A stretch of DNA of 6,111 nucleotides, from the NCBI GenBank assembly GCA_049965775.1, contig JBMFVX010000155.1, positions 1 through 6,111 on the forward strand, read 5' to 3'. Both the position numbers and the translations under genes were made by a program. Source of the stretch: JABEVB01 sp049965775. GTDB lineage: Bacteria; Planctomycetota; Phycisphaerae; WQYP01. Below, piece by piece: positions 1 to 4,905 of the stretch (within the stretch, counting starts at the first letter, position 1; every line of letters begins with the position of its first letter). Under the pieces are notes generated by a model. It was not told the origin of the DNA. It saw nothing but the letters and a program-made list of their open reading frames with translations, and searched no databases.

Positions 1-720
1 TTGCAAAGCTCGCACCAGATTGGGGTCAAACCAGGTGCCGCTGCGTTCGTGGGCGCAGGCGAGCGCTTCCTGTGGGCCTCCCAACGACCAAAACACCTCC
101 ACCACCTGGGCCAGCAGGGCAATACGCGCGCCCATGGGGATGTCGGCGCCTTTGAGGCCGCGCGGTCGGCCGCAGCCGTCCCAGTATTCGCCCAGGGCTT
201 CGATGGCTGCGGCGGTTTCAGGGCTGAAGCCCATTTCAAGCGCGATGTCGCTGCCGCGCTGACAGCGTGCGGCGACAAGGTCGCTTTGCAGTTTTTCGCC
301 GCGCACGGCGAGCAATGCAAAGCGGCGCAGCTTTTCGACCAGAGGGGCTTCCGGCGCCATATGACCAATCACAAATTTGGCGAGTGCGACAAAACTGCGG
401 TTGTTTACGCCGGCGTAATCACGTTTGATGGCACGGTCGTCGTTGGCATAAAGTTCAAACACGCGCGCGGCATTGCTTGAGCAGCCGGCATCTTTAAGCA
501 GCAGGGTGTAATACAGGTCTGAAATCTGCTGTTCGGGCAACTGAATTTCTTTGGCGATGTGCATGCCGATCCAGCAGCAGCGCGTGGCGTGACCGGCCGG
601 CAGACCTTCCGTTAAGTCCAGAGCGTAGCTCAACCCGCCCACCAATTCTGCCAGGCGAACGGTTTGTACCGCCTGGCCGGTGGGCAGTTCGGACTGCCTG
701 GTTGTGCAAGCAGCGATCAT
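1..720 (-). CDS. HD-GYP-like phosphohydrolase family protein, N-terminal 240 residues (runs off left edge)
   Basis: The frame is open from the ATG complementary to 718-720 down to base 1, with no stop, so the C-terminus lies outside the window. The start is supported by GAGAGGAG about 9 bases upstream. The translation has the layout of an HD-GYP domain: an early PAGHATR helix (H44), LLLKDAGCSSNAARVF at about 73-87 where the family usually has LLHDIGK, RCQRGSDIALEMGFSPETA at 152-170, EYWDGCGRPRGLKGADIP at 178-195 where the family has HHExxDGxGYP, and RSGTWFDPNLVRAL at 226-239. Active members hydrolyse cyclic di-GMP using a two- or three-metal centre. Here the H of HD is K76 (D77 is kept), the HHE histidines are missing and GYP is GRP, so metal-dependent catalysis is doubtful. 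I recall a subfamily with the KDAGCSSNA signature, in which some members carry a C-terminal LuxR-type DNA-binding domain; that part would be off-window. A regulatory or ligand-sensing role is inference. Confidence 0.85.
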   Translation of the reverse strand, partial: MIAACTTRQSELPTGQAVQTVRLAELVGGLSYALDLTEGLPAGHATRCCWIGMHIAKEIQLPEQQISDLYYTLLLKDAGCSSNAARVFELYANDDRAIKRDYAGVNNRSFVALAKFVIGHMAPEAPLVEKLRRFALLAVRGEKLQSDLVAARCQRGSDIALEMGFSPETAAAIEALGEYWDGCGRPRGLKGADIPMGARIALLAQVVEVFWSLGGPQEALACAHERSGTWFDPNLVRALQ

Positions 721-806
721 GGCTGCAAACTCCTCTCTCATTCGCCCGCCGCGGACATGAACTGTGTTGTTTACGTTCGGCGGTTGTAACAAAACCAGAA
801 GAACTG

Positions 807-821
807 GATACCACTGGTATC
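807..821. promoter_or_regulatory. Perfect 7-1-7 inverted repeat, candidate operator
   Basis: GATACCA-C-TGGTATC is an exact dyad, 86 bases before the HD-GYP-like gene start and 271 bases before the DUF4139 gene start, inside the spacer between these divergent genes. An extra half-site-like GAATACCA lies at 827-834. The form is typical of a homodimeric repressor or activator site. No regulator gene is adjacent, so the binding protein is unknown. No convincing -35/-10 pair could be placed next to it on either strand. Confidence 0.35.
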
Positions 822-925
822 GGCTCGAATACCATGCTTACATGAAGCCCGGCGGGCCAATAGTGGGAGGCTGCACAATGGCAAAATCCTGCGATTTTTA
901 TGGGCCGCGCACCGGAATATGAACG

Positions 926-938
926 GAGTATAATACTC
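926..938 (+). promoter_or_regulatory. TATAAT -10-like box inside a 6-1-6 dyad
   Basis: The sequence GAGTAT-A-ATACTC is a perfect dyad containing TATAAT at 929-934, about 160 bases upstream of the DUF4139 start codon. It is the best -10 match in the spacer. No -35 box resembling TTGACA sits at 16-18 bases upstream (around 905-912), so it could be an activator-dependent promoter or simply an AT-rich dyad. If used, transcription would start near 941 and give a leader of about 150 bases that contains the hairpins at 953-1020. Confidence 0.3.
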
Positions 939-952
939 AGCAATCGCAAGGG

Positions 953-1020
953 CCTGCCCGGGCAGGTGCTATAAACAGACAGGCCGCCGGTAAAAAAGTC
1001 GGCCGGTGGGAACCCAACCG
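953..1020 (+). promoter_or_regulatory. Hairpin-rich stretch, possible structured 5' leader of the DUF4139 gene
   Basis: Three stems follow one another. The perfect palindrome CCTGCCCGGGCAGG is at 953-966. GCCGGT-AAAAAA-GTCGGC is at 986-1003, with an A6 loop and two wobble pairs in RNA. CGGTGGG-AA-CCCAACCG is at 1004-1020, with one bulged base. An alternative longer pairing GGCCTG (951-956) with CAGGCC (979-984) competes with the first stem. I could not match this to a riboswitch class I know. Such density before a start codon may reflect a regulatory leader, or only high GC content. Confidence 0.25.
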
Positions 1021-1092
1021 CCGCTGATGCGTCAAAATACTGTGTGGCGCAGAATGGACTGCAGCCCTTAAAATCCTTTTCAGGAGTCTACC

Positions 1093-2709
1093 ATGAACAG
1101 CGAAGTCTTCACGGCCATGGGTCAAACACATTCAACAACCGCCGCTGCGCCGAGGCATCGCGGATTGTGGCGCCGGACGCTGGCGTTTGGCCTCGCGCTG
1201 GCCGCAACCACATACGTAAGCCGGCCCGTCCTGGCGGCAGCTCCCAAGCCCGACCCATTGACGGTAACGGTGTATTCTTCCGCCGACCCGGCCGGCTTTG
1301 ACCCGCAGCAATGGGTGTACAACCAGCGCATTGGCTATAACAACCAGGACCCGGCGGCCATTCCCGGGTTTGGCGTGGTCAAAGAGATGCGCACCATCAG
1401 CGTTAAGCAGGGGCTGAATACGGTTGACTTCAGCGATGTCGCGGCCCTGATAGACCCAACCTCGGTAAGCTTTGAAGACCTCACCACACCCGCCACCAGC
1501 GTGCTTGAGCAACAGTTCAAATTTGACCTGATCAGTTCCGATAAACTGCTGCAAAAGTACCTTGGCCGCACCGTCTCGCTTAGCGTACCCAACGGCAGCC
1601 GCGGCACCCAGACTGTTTCGGGAAAACTGCTTTCAGCAAGCAATTCGCTCGTGGTGCAGACGGCCAATGGATTGCGGATTATCAGTCCCGGCAACCTGCA
1701 GCAGATCAAACTTGGGCCGCTGCCCAAAGGCCTCATGATTAAGCCTACGCTGCAATGGCAATTGCTTTGCCCCACGGCCGGCAAGCAGCAGGTGCTTACC
1801 AGTTACGAAACCAAGGGGCTTACCTGGATTGCCGACTACAACCTGGTACTTAACGGCAGCGACAACGGCGCGAGCCTTTCCGCTTGGGTGACGCTGCTTA
1901 ATTTATCGGGCAAAACCTATCGCGATGCCAGGCTCAAACTCATTGCCGGCAATGTGCACCGCATACAGCCGCCGCGACCCATCATGATGTACGCCAGGCT
2001 GGCCGCATCTAATGCCGCAGAAAATCAGCAGGTGGGCTTTCAGCAGAAGTCGTTTTTCGAATACCACATGTACACGCTGCCGCGACTGACCACTATTCGC
2101 CAGAACTCCACGGAGCAAATTGCACTTTTCAATGCCCGGCCGCACATTGCGGTTAAAAAGGTGCTGGTATATGCCGGTCAGCCCACCTACCTTGCCTATG
2201 GCGGGTATACAGCGCCGGACCTGTTCGCGCAGTCTAATATTCAGTCATCCGATGAGGTTGACGTGTTTATTCGCTTTATGAACAGCAAGGCCAACTCGCT
2301 GGGGGTACCCTTCCCCAAAGGAAAGATGCGTGTGTTTAAGGCTGACCCGGCGGATGGCACGCTGGAGTTTGTAGGCGAGGATTTGATTCATAACACGCCC
2401 AAAGATGAGCCGGTGCTTATTAAAGTGGGTAAAGCGTTTGACATTATTGGCAAGCGCACGCAGACAAGTTTTCATGTCAATACGGCCGGCCACGAAATGA
2501 CGGAAAGCTTTAAGATAGACCTGCACAATCATTCCAAGGCGGCGGTGCACGTACTGGTGCGCGAATACCTGTTCCGCTGGAACAACTGGAAAATTACGGC
2601 CGAAAGCGACAAGTACAAAAAAATAAACAGCCGCACCATAGAGTTTCCGGTGGATGTGCCAGCCAATGGCGAAAAGGCGGTGACCTACACCGTCAATTAC
2701 ACCTGGTAA
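1093..2709 (+). CDS. Exported DUF4139 domain-containing protein
   Basis: A complete gene of 538 residues. The start is chosen by AGGAG at 1082-1086, six bases before the ATG. The N-terminus has an unusually long basic n-region (RHRGLWRR at 21-28), a hydrophobic core at about 30-43 and a VLAAA processing site near 46-50, so the protein is predicted to be exported. The WRRTLAF twin arginine and long n-region leave a Tat route possible but unproven. The mature part starts with a beta-rich segment at about 56-230. The DUF4139 signature follows: SYETKGLTWIADYNLVLN (237-254), WVTLLNLSGKTYRDARLKLIAG (265-286), FEYHMYTLPRLTTI (322-335), RFMNSKANSLGVPFPKGKMRVFKAD (394-418), FVGEDLIHNTPKDEPV (426-441), GKAFDIIGKRTQT (446-458), and the C-terminal EFPVDVPANGEKAVTYTVNYTW. 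Family members lack an assigned biochemical activity; a cell-envelope or secreted role is inferred from export. The downstream neighbour is convergent, so the gene appears to be transcribed alone. Confidence 0.92.
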   Translation: MNSEVFTAMGQTHSTTAAAPRHRGLWRRTLAFGLALAATTYVSRPVLAAAPKPDPLTVTVYSSADPAGFDPQQWVYNQRIGYNNQDPAAIPGFGVVKEMRTISVKQGLNTVDFSDVAALIDPTSVSFEDLTTPATSVLEQQFKFDLISSDKLLQKYLGRTVSLSVPNGSRGTQTVSGKLLSASNSLVVQTANGLRIISPGNLQQIKLGPLPKGLMIKPTLQWQLLCPTAGKQQVLTSYETKGLTWIADYNLVLNGSDNGASLSAWVTLLNLSGKTYRDARLKLIAGNVHRIQPPRPIMMYARLAASNAAENQQVGFQQKSFFEYHMYTLPRLTTIRQNSTEQIALFNARPHIAVKKVLVYAGQPTYLAYGGYTAPDLFAQSNIQSSDEVDVFIRFMNSKANSLGVPFPKGKMRVFKADPADGTLEFVGEDLIHNTPKDEPVLIKVGKAFDIIGKRTQTSFHVNTAGHEMTESFKIDLHNHSKAAVHVLVREYLFRWNNWKITAESDKYKKINSRTIEFPVDVPANGEKAVTYTVNYTW

Positions 2710-2814
2710 AAAGTTGACGCCAGAGCCGCAGCCAGGGCCTGGGCTTGCGGGCACGTGCTGGTTGCCAGGGTCTCAAACCTGAATGATGACCCGATGAACC
2801 GGCGTGCCGCGATG

Positions 2815-2840
2815 ATTTGAAATTTCAAATTTGAGATTTC
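2815..2840. repeat. AT-rich palindrome between convergent genes
   Basis: ATTTGAAATTTCAAAT at 2815-2830 is a perfect 16-base palindrome. It overlaps a second, 22-base palindrome at 2819-2840 with a single mismatched pair. The block is strikingly AT-rich within GC-rich surroundings and lies 105 bases past the DUF4139 stop. Before the mobile element inserted, it would have been the centre of a short convergent intergenic region. It could act as a weak two-way terminator or be an interspersed repeat; the stems are mostly A-U, so strong termination is not expected. The rest of 2710-2921 shows no gene. Confidence 0.4.
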
Positions 2841-2923
2841 TGCTTGCCGGCTTGGCTTGGCAGCCGATTACACAACCGCAACTGAAAGCTTTGAGCGGCA
2901 TCTTTTTCGCTGGGCCGCGGCTA

Positions 2924-2958
2924 GGAGCCTGTCCGAGTAATGGCCGGGATTGCGATGG
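2924..2958 (+). repeat. Left terminal inverted repeat of the foldback element
   Basis: It begins GGAGCCTGTCCGAGTAAT and continues with GCCGGGATTGCGA. Compared with the reverse complement of the right end it differs at three positions (G/A, G/C, T/C) and has one extra A. It is directly preceded by TA. Confidence 0.85.
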
Positions 2959-2986
2959 GTTTGAAATGCCCCGGATGCGCGGCGGA

Positions 2987-3024
2987 GGATCGAGCCGACT
3001 CTAAATAATGAGTCTGCGAGATCC
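2987..3024. repeat. Strong imperfect hairpin inside the element's left arm
   Basis: GGATC (2987-2991) pairs with GATCC (3020-3024), GC (2994-2995) with GC (3016-3017), and GACTC (2997-3001) with GAGTC (3010-3014), closing an 8-base TAAATAAT loop. The two-base internal mismatch between the outer and middle stems is GA opposite GA on the plus strand, a combination that forms stable sheared pairs in RNA. This gives 12 paired positions over 38 bases. Confidence 0.6.
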
Positions 3025-3043
3025 GACAACAAAGCAGACGGGG

Positions 3044-3053
3044 NNNNNNNNNN
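3044..3053. other. Assembly gap (10 N)
   Basis: Ten undetermined bases lie within the foldback element. The true length is unknown, because short N runs are often placeholders. Its position inside an inverted-repeat unit suggests that repetition or secondary structure broke the assembly here. Confidence 0.98.
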
Positions 3054-3183
3054 GCGGCGCATTTCAGACCCACCCCGCAGGGCGGCATGCTTTTTGGCCC
3101 TCCTCTGCGGCGCGGCTCCTCGGAGTACCATCTGCGTCAGGTACGCCATCGTTGCCGCTACTTGAGGCGTGCCAAAAATCATG

Positions 3184-3217
3184 CCGTCGCAACCCGGCGA
3201 TTACTTGGACAGGCTCC
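3184..3217 (-). repeat. Right terminal inverted repeat of the foldback element
   Basis: Read on the minus strand it begins GGAGCCTGTCCAAGTAAT and continues with CGCCGGGTTGCGACGG, matching the left end. It is flanked by TA at 3218-3219, which is also part of the stop codon of the neighbouring hydrolase gene. Inside it, GTACC (3125-3129) and GGTAC (3140-3144) form another small stem, and CCGCAG (3075-3080) pairs with CTGCGG (3105-3110). Confidence 0.85.
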
Positions 3218-3900
3218 TATGGCAGGTCCAGCGACTGACCTGGCTTCAGCGGGGCGCATTTGATGTGTTTGGCCGCGAGCTTGGCCGCAAATGCGGCCGA
3301 GTCCTGTTGAATGGGCGGAAACGTGTTGTAGTGAATGGGCAGCACGCATTTGGCCTGAAGCATTTCGGCGGCGAGCACGGCATGATCGGGGCCCATGGTG
3401 AAATTATCGCCGATGGGCAGGCAGGCGAGGTCAATTTTCCAGAGTTTACCAAAGAGGGCCATGTCGCCAAAAAGGGCGGTATCGCCGGCAAAGTAAATGA
3501 CCTTGCCGCCGGTTTCGATAATCCATCCACCGGGCAGTCCGCCGGGTGAGCCATCCGGGAAGGTGCTGGTGTGCAACGCCTGCACCAGCGTGGCGCGGCC
3601 AAATGCAAACGCCCTGCCGCCGCCGGTGTTCATGTGCGCGACCTTAAGACCTTTTTTTTCATACCAGGCGGCTATTTCGTACGTGGCGGCGATAAGCGCT
3701 CCGGTGCGCCGGGCAATGCGCTCAACGTCGTCAACATGATCAAAGTGGGCATGGCTGATAAGAATGGTTTGCGGATTGGGCTTGTCCGATTTTATGTCCG
3801 CCAGCGGGTTGCTGTCGTAAAACGGGTCGAGCTGGATGGCATGCTCGCCTGACAAAATCTCAAGACATGAATGTCCGTGATATAAAACTTTTACCGTCAT
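3217..3900 (-). CDS. UPF0173-type metal-dependent hydrolase (metallo-beta-lactamase fold)
   Basis: A complete gene of 227 residues, the usual length for this family. The ATG complementary to 3898-3900 is preferred because GGAG lies 9 bases upstream and the family proteins begin MxVxYHGHSC; an upstream in-frame ATG would add 31 residues with no family resemblance. Visible motifs are YHGHSCLEI (7-15), the metal-binding SHAHFDHVDD (49-58; H50, H52, D54, H55), H110 in QALH, FAGDTALFGDM with D140, LPIGDNFTMGP (161-171) and PIHYNTFP with H190. These supply a complete set of expected zinc ligands, so the enzyme looks intact. It is probably cytoplasmic, as no signal peptide is seen. The physiological substrate of the family is not settled. 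The stop codon TAG uses the TA at which the neighbouring mobile element inserted. The gene is convergent with the DUF4139 gene and divergent from the toxin-antitoxin operon. Confidence 0.95.
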   Translation of the reverse strand: MTVKVLYHGHSCLEILSGEHAIQLDPFYDSNPLADIKSDKPNPQTILISHAHFDHVDDVERIARRTGALIAATYEIAAWYEKKGLKVAHMNTGGGRAFAFGRATLVQALHTSTFPDGSPGGLPGGWIIETGGKVIYFAGDTALFGDMALFGKLWKIDLACLPIGDNFTMGPDHAVLAAEMLQAKCVLPIHYNTFPPIQQDSAAFAAKLAAKHIKCAPLKPGQSLDLP

Positions 3901-4055
3901 TGTGGTTGTCTCCAATCTATTATTCGCGCGGCCAAGCCATCCATCACCGGAGGCCGACACTATTGCGATAATAGCAGATGGATCGCCCCGCATTCAAACG
4001 CCGCGGAAAACCTGGCTCAGGACTTTGGACAGCGTGTCCGGGGCAAAGCGCATAT

Positions 4056-4065
4056 TGAACGTTCA
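4056..4065. promoter_or_regulatory. 10-base palindrome TGAACGTTCA upstream of the toxin gene
   Basis: A perfect palindrome about 67 bases before the toxin start, in the 232-base spacer between divergent genes. Two other dyads lie in the same spacer: GGACA-GCG-TGTCC at 4027-4039 and CTATT-GCGAT-AATAG at 3960-3974. Toxin-antitoxin operons are commonly repressed by their antitoxin through such dyads, but which of these is used, if any, cannot be told from the sequence. Confidence 0.3.
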
Positions 4066-4097
4066 CGGAATCTGGTTTGCCGTGCTGGTGTGCCGTA

Positions 4098-4132
4098 TTG
4101 ATTTTTACGTCAAGTCTGCTAGCATTTTATAC
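4098..4132 (+). promoter_or_regulatory. Candidate toxin-antitoxin promoter with overlapping dyad TGCTAGCA
   Basis: TTGATT (4098-4103) and TAGCAT (4120-4125) are separated by 16 bases and match the sigma-70 consensus at four of six positions each. The palindrome TGCTAGCA (4117-4124) overlaps the -10 box, where a repressor would block polymerase. A start near 4132 would give a toxin mRNA with almost no leader, in keeping with the absence of a Shine-Dalgarno sequence there. An alternative pair is TTTACG (4104-4109) and TTATAC (4127-4132) with a 17-base spacer, but it would start transcription inside the gene. Confidence 0.4.
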
Positions 4133-4387
4133 ATGGCGATAGTCAGGATGACCACTGATGCGGCACGCGAATTGGAGGAACTGCCCAAGATTATTCATGC
4201 GAGGGTTATTGCCGTTATCGCCCAGTTGGAACGATGGCCTGAAGTAAGCGGTGCCAAGCCCTTACGGGGCAACTTGGCGGGCCATTACCGAAAACGCACC
4301 GGCGACTACAGGGTGCATTTCGTGTTAAAAGGCGGGGTAGTATGGGTGGAACGCATCGGACACCGCGACGGCTTTTATGAGGATTGA
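4133..4387 (+). CDS. Type II toxin-antitoxin system toxin, RelE/ParE family
   Basis: An 84-residue protein of the size and layout of RelE/ParE-superfamily toxins: a short first strand (MAIVRMT), a two-helix hairpin (TDAARELEELPKIIHARVIAVIAQLERW, 8-35), then the beta-sheet core with KPLRGNLAGHYRKRTGDYRVHF (42-63) and VVWVERIGHRDGFYED (69-84). The basic and aromatic residues expected to act on mRNA at the ribosome (R53, K54, R55, R60, H77, R78, Y82) are present, so it looks active. RelE-type members cleave ribosome-bound mRNA; whether this one does that or poisons gyrase like ParE is not decidable here. The toxin precedes the antitoxin, as in HigBA-type loci, with 3 bases between them. The frame is open further upstream to 3902, but that extension has no family resemblance. 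No Shine-Dalgarno precedes the chosen ATG. Confidence 0.9.
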   Translation: MAIVRMTTDAARELEELPKIIHARVIAVIAQLERWPEVSGAKPLRGNLAGHYRKRTGDYRVHFVLKGGVVWVERIGHRDGFYED

Positions 4388-4390
4388 CCC

Positions 4391-4777
4391 ATGAGTGTAC
4401 AAATGCTGCAAATAGGGCGACGACGCATGGTCCAGATGCCGGAGCGTGAATATAAGATGCTCGTGGAGCAAGCCGCACGGCAGTCCATGGAAGACGGCCT
4501 GCCGCCTTTACCGCCGAAGATGCGTGATGGCGGCTATCCTGCCCTGGAGTACGCCCGCGTCTCGCTGGCTCGAAAAATTATCCGCCATCGGCGACAACTG
4601 GGGATGTCGCAGGCTGCCTTGGCAAGGGCCGCAGGCATTCCTGCCGAAAGCCTGAATCGGCTCGAGCGTGCGAAAACAAATCCCACCATTAAGACCATCC
4701 AAAAAATTGAGCAGGCGCTCTGCCGCGCCGAAAAGAAATTCCGCACGGCCGCGCCCGCACGGAGCCTTCGCGCCTGA
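4391..4777 (+). CDS. Type II antitoxin, XRE-family helix-turn-helix protein
   Basis: A complete gene of 128 residues, three bases after the toxin stop, with its own GAGG at 4379-4382 inside the toxin's last codons. The N-terminal part (MLQIGRRRMVQMPEREYKMLVEQA, 5-28) is a small beta-alpha segment of the type seen in antitoxins that contact the toxin, followed by a linker LPPLPPKMRDGGYPALEY (37-54). The helix-turn-helix domain is at about 58-112: SLARKIIRHRRQLGMSQAALARAAGIPAESLNRLERAKTNPTIKTIQKIEQAL, with the recognition helix near 83-93. It is expected to neutralise the preceding toxin by direct binding and to repress the shared promoter. The C-terminal 15 residues are basic and probably unstructured. 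The HigA-like gene order supports the pairing. Confidence 0.9.
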   Translation: MSVQMLQIGRRRMVQMPEREYKMLVEQAARQSMEDGLPPLPPKMRDGGYPALEYARVSLARKIIRHRRQLGMSQAALARAAGIPAESLNRLERAKTNPTIKTIQKIEQALCRAEKKFRTAAPARSLRA

Positions 4778-4796
4778 CAGACGAGCCTGTCTGTCA
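4775..4796 (+). terminator. 8-bp perfect hairpin at the end of the toxin-antitoxin operon
   Basis: TGACAGAC (4775-4782) pairs exactly with GTCTGTCA (4789-4796) around a six-base GAGCCT loop. The first three bases are the antitoxin stop codon. No T tract follows (AAACCTCTG), so it is not a classic intrinsic terminator. It may stabilise the 3' end of the mRNA, stop transcription weakly, or be a protein-binding dyad. Confidence 0.4.
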
Positions 4797-4905
4797 AACC
4801 TCTGCCCCACGGCGCATGATGCCATTTCAACGACGCAGCAGCATACGCAGCCTACGGGTGGGTTGCGGCCCCATTTATACCGGGCCGGCGCTACGGGGGT
4901 GCGGT

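Larger units (their letters stand above)
2922..3219. mobile_element. Foldback TA-flanked element (MITE-like, or the two ends of an unassembled insertion sequence)
   Basis: Near-perfect terminal inverted repeats of about 35 bases (2924-2958 and 3184-3217; 31 matches over 34 aligned bases plus one single-base gap) are bounded on both sides by TA (2922-2923 and 3218-3219), which reads as a 2-bp target duplication. A further nested inverted repeat (2954-2974 with 3054-3074, 17 of 21 matching) and several hairpins make the whole unit self-complementary. The interior contains the 10-N gap. No transposase motif is visible on either strand. A gene-less MITE of about 0.3 kb mobilised in trans is one reading. 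The other is an insertion sequence of normal length whose middle did not assemble, with N10 as a placeholder. TA targets and ends starting GGAGCCTGTCC resemble IS5- or IS630-type transposition, but the family assignment is only a guess. Confidence 0.75.

Noticed and set aside
1..480. Long plus-strand open frame of 159 codons
   Set aside because: It is the exact antisense frame of the HD-GYP-like gene, whose motifs are clear on the minus strand; the plus-strand product resembles nothing.
494..949. Minus-strand frame of 151 codons overlapping the HD-GYP-like start
   Set aside because: It is in another frame of the same strand, has no ribosome site or family resemblance, and overlaps the well-supported gene.
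1024..1030. Hammerhead ribozyme core
   Set aside because: CTGATGC lacks the final A of CUGAUGA and no GAAA follows in a suitable position.
951..1040. Fluoride, cobalamin or cyclic-di-GMP riboswitch before the DUF4139 gene
   Set aside because: AACCGCCGCTGATG at 1016-1029 vaguely recalls the fluoride motif, but the GAUGG segment and the pseudoknot partners are missing; the other two consensus cores are absent.
1132..1784. Minus-strand open frames within the DUF4139 gene
   Set aside because: They are antisense shadows of a gene with strong family motifs along its full length.
2868..3182. Minus-strand frame of 104 codons running through the N gap
   Set aside because: Continuity depends on the assumed 10-base gap, it extends outside the left end of the mobile element, and it covers hairpins and terminal repeats; no transposase motif is present.
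3169..3852. Plus-strand open frames opposite the hydrolase
   Set aside because: They are antisense to a gene with a complete metallo-beta-lactamase-fold motif set.
3901..3993. A 31-residue N-terminal extension of the hydrolase
   Set aside because: The extension does not fit the family, and the internal ATG at 3900 has GGAG at good spacing.
3902..4132. A 77-residue N-terminal extension of the toxin
   Set aside because: RelE/ParE toxins are 80-100 residues and begin at the first strand, which matches the ATG at 4133.
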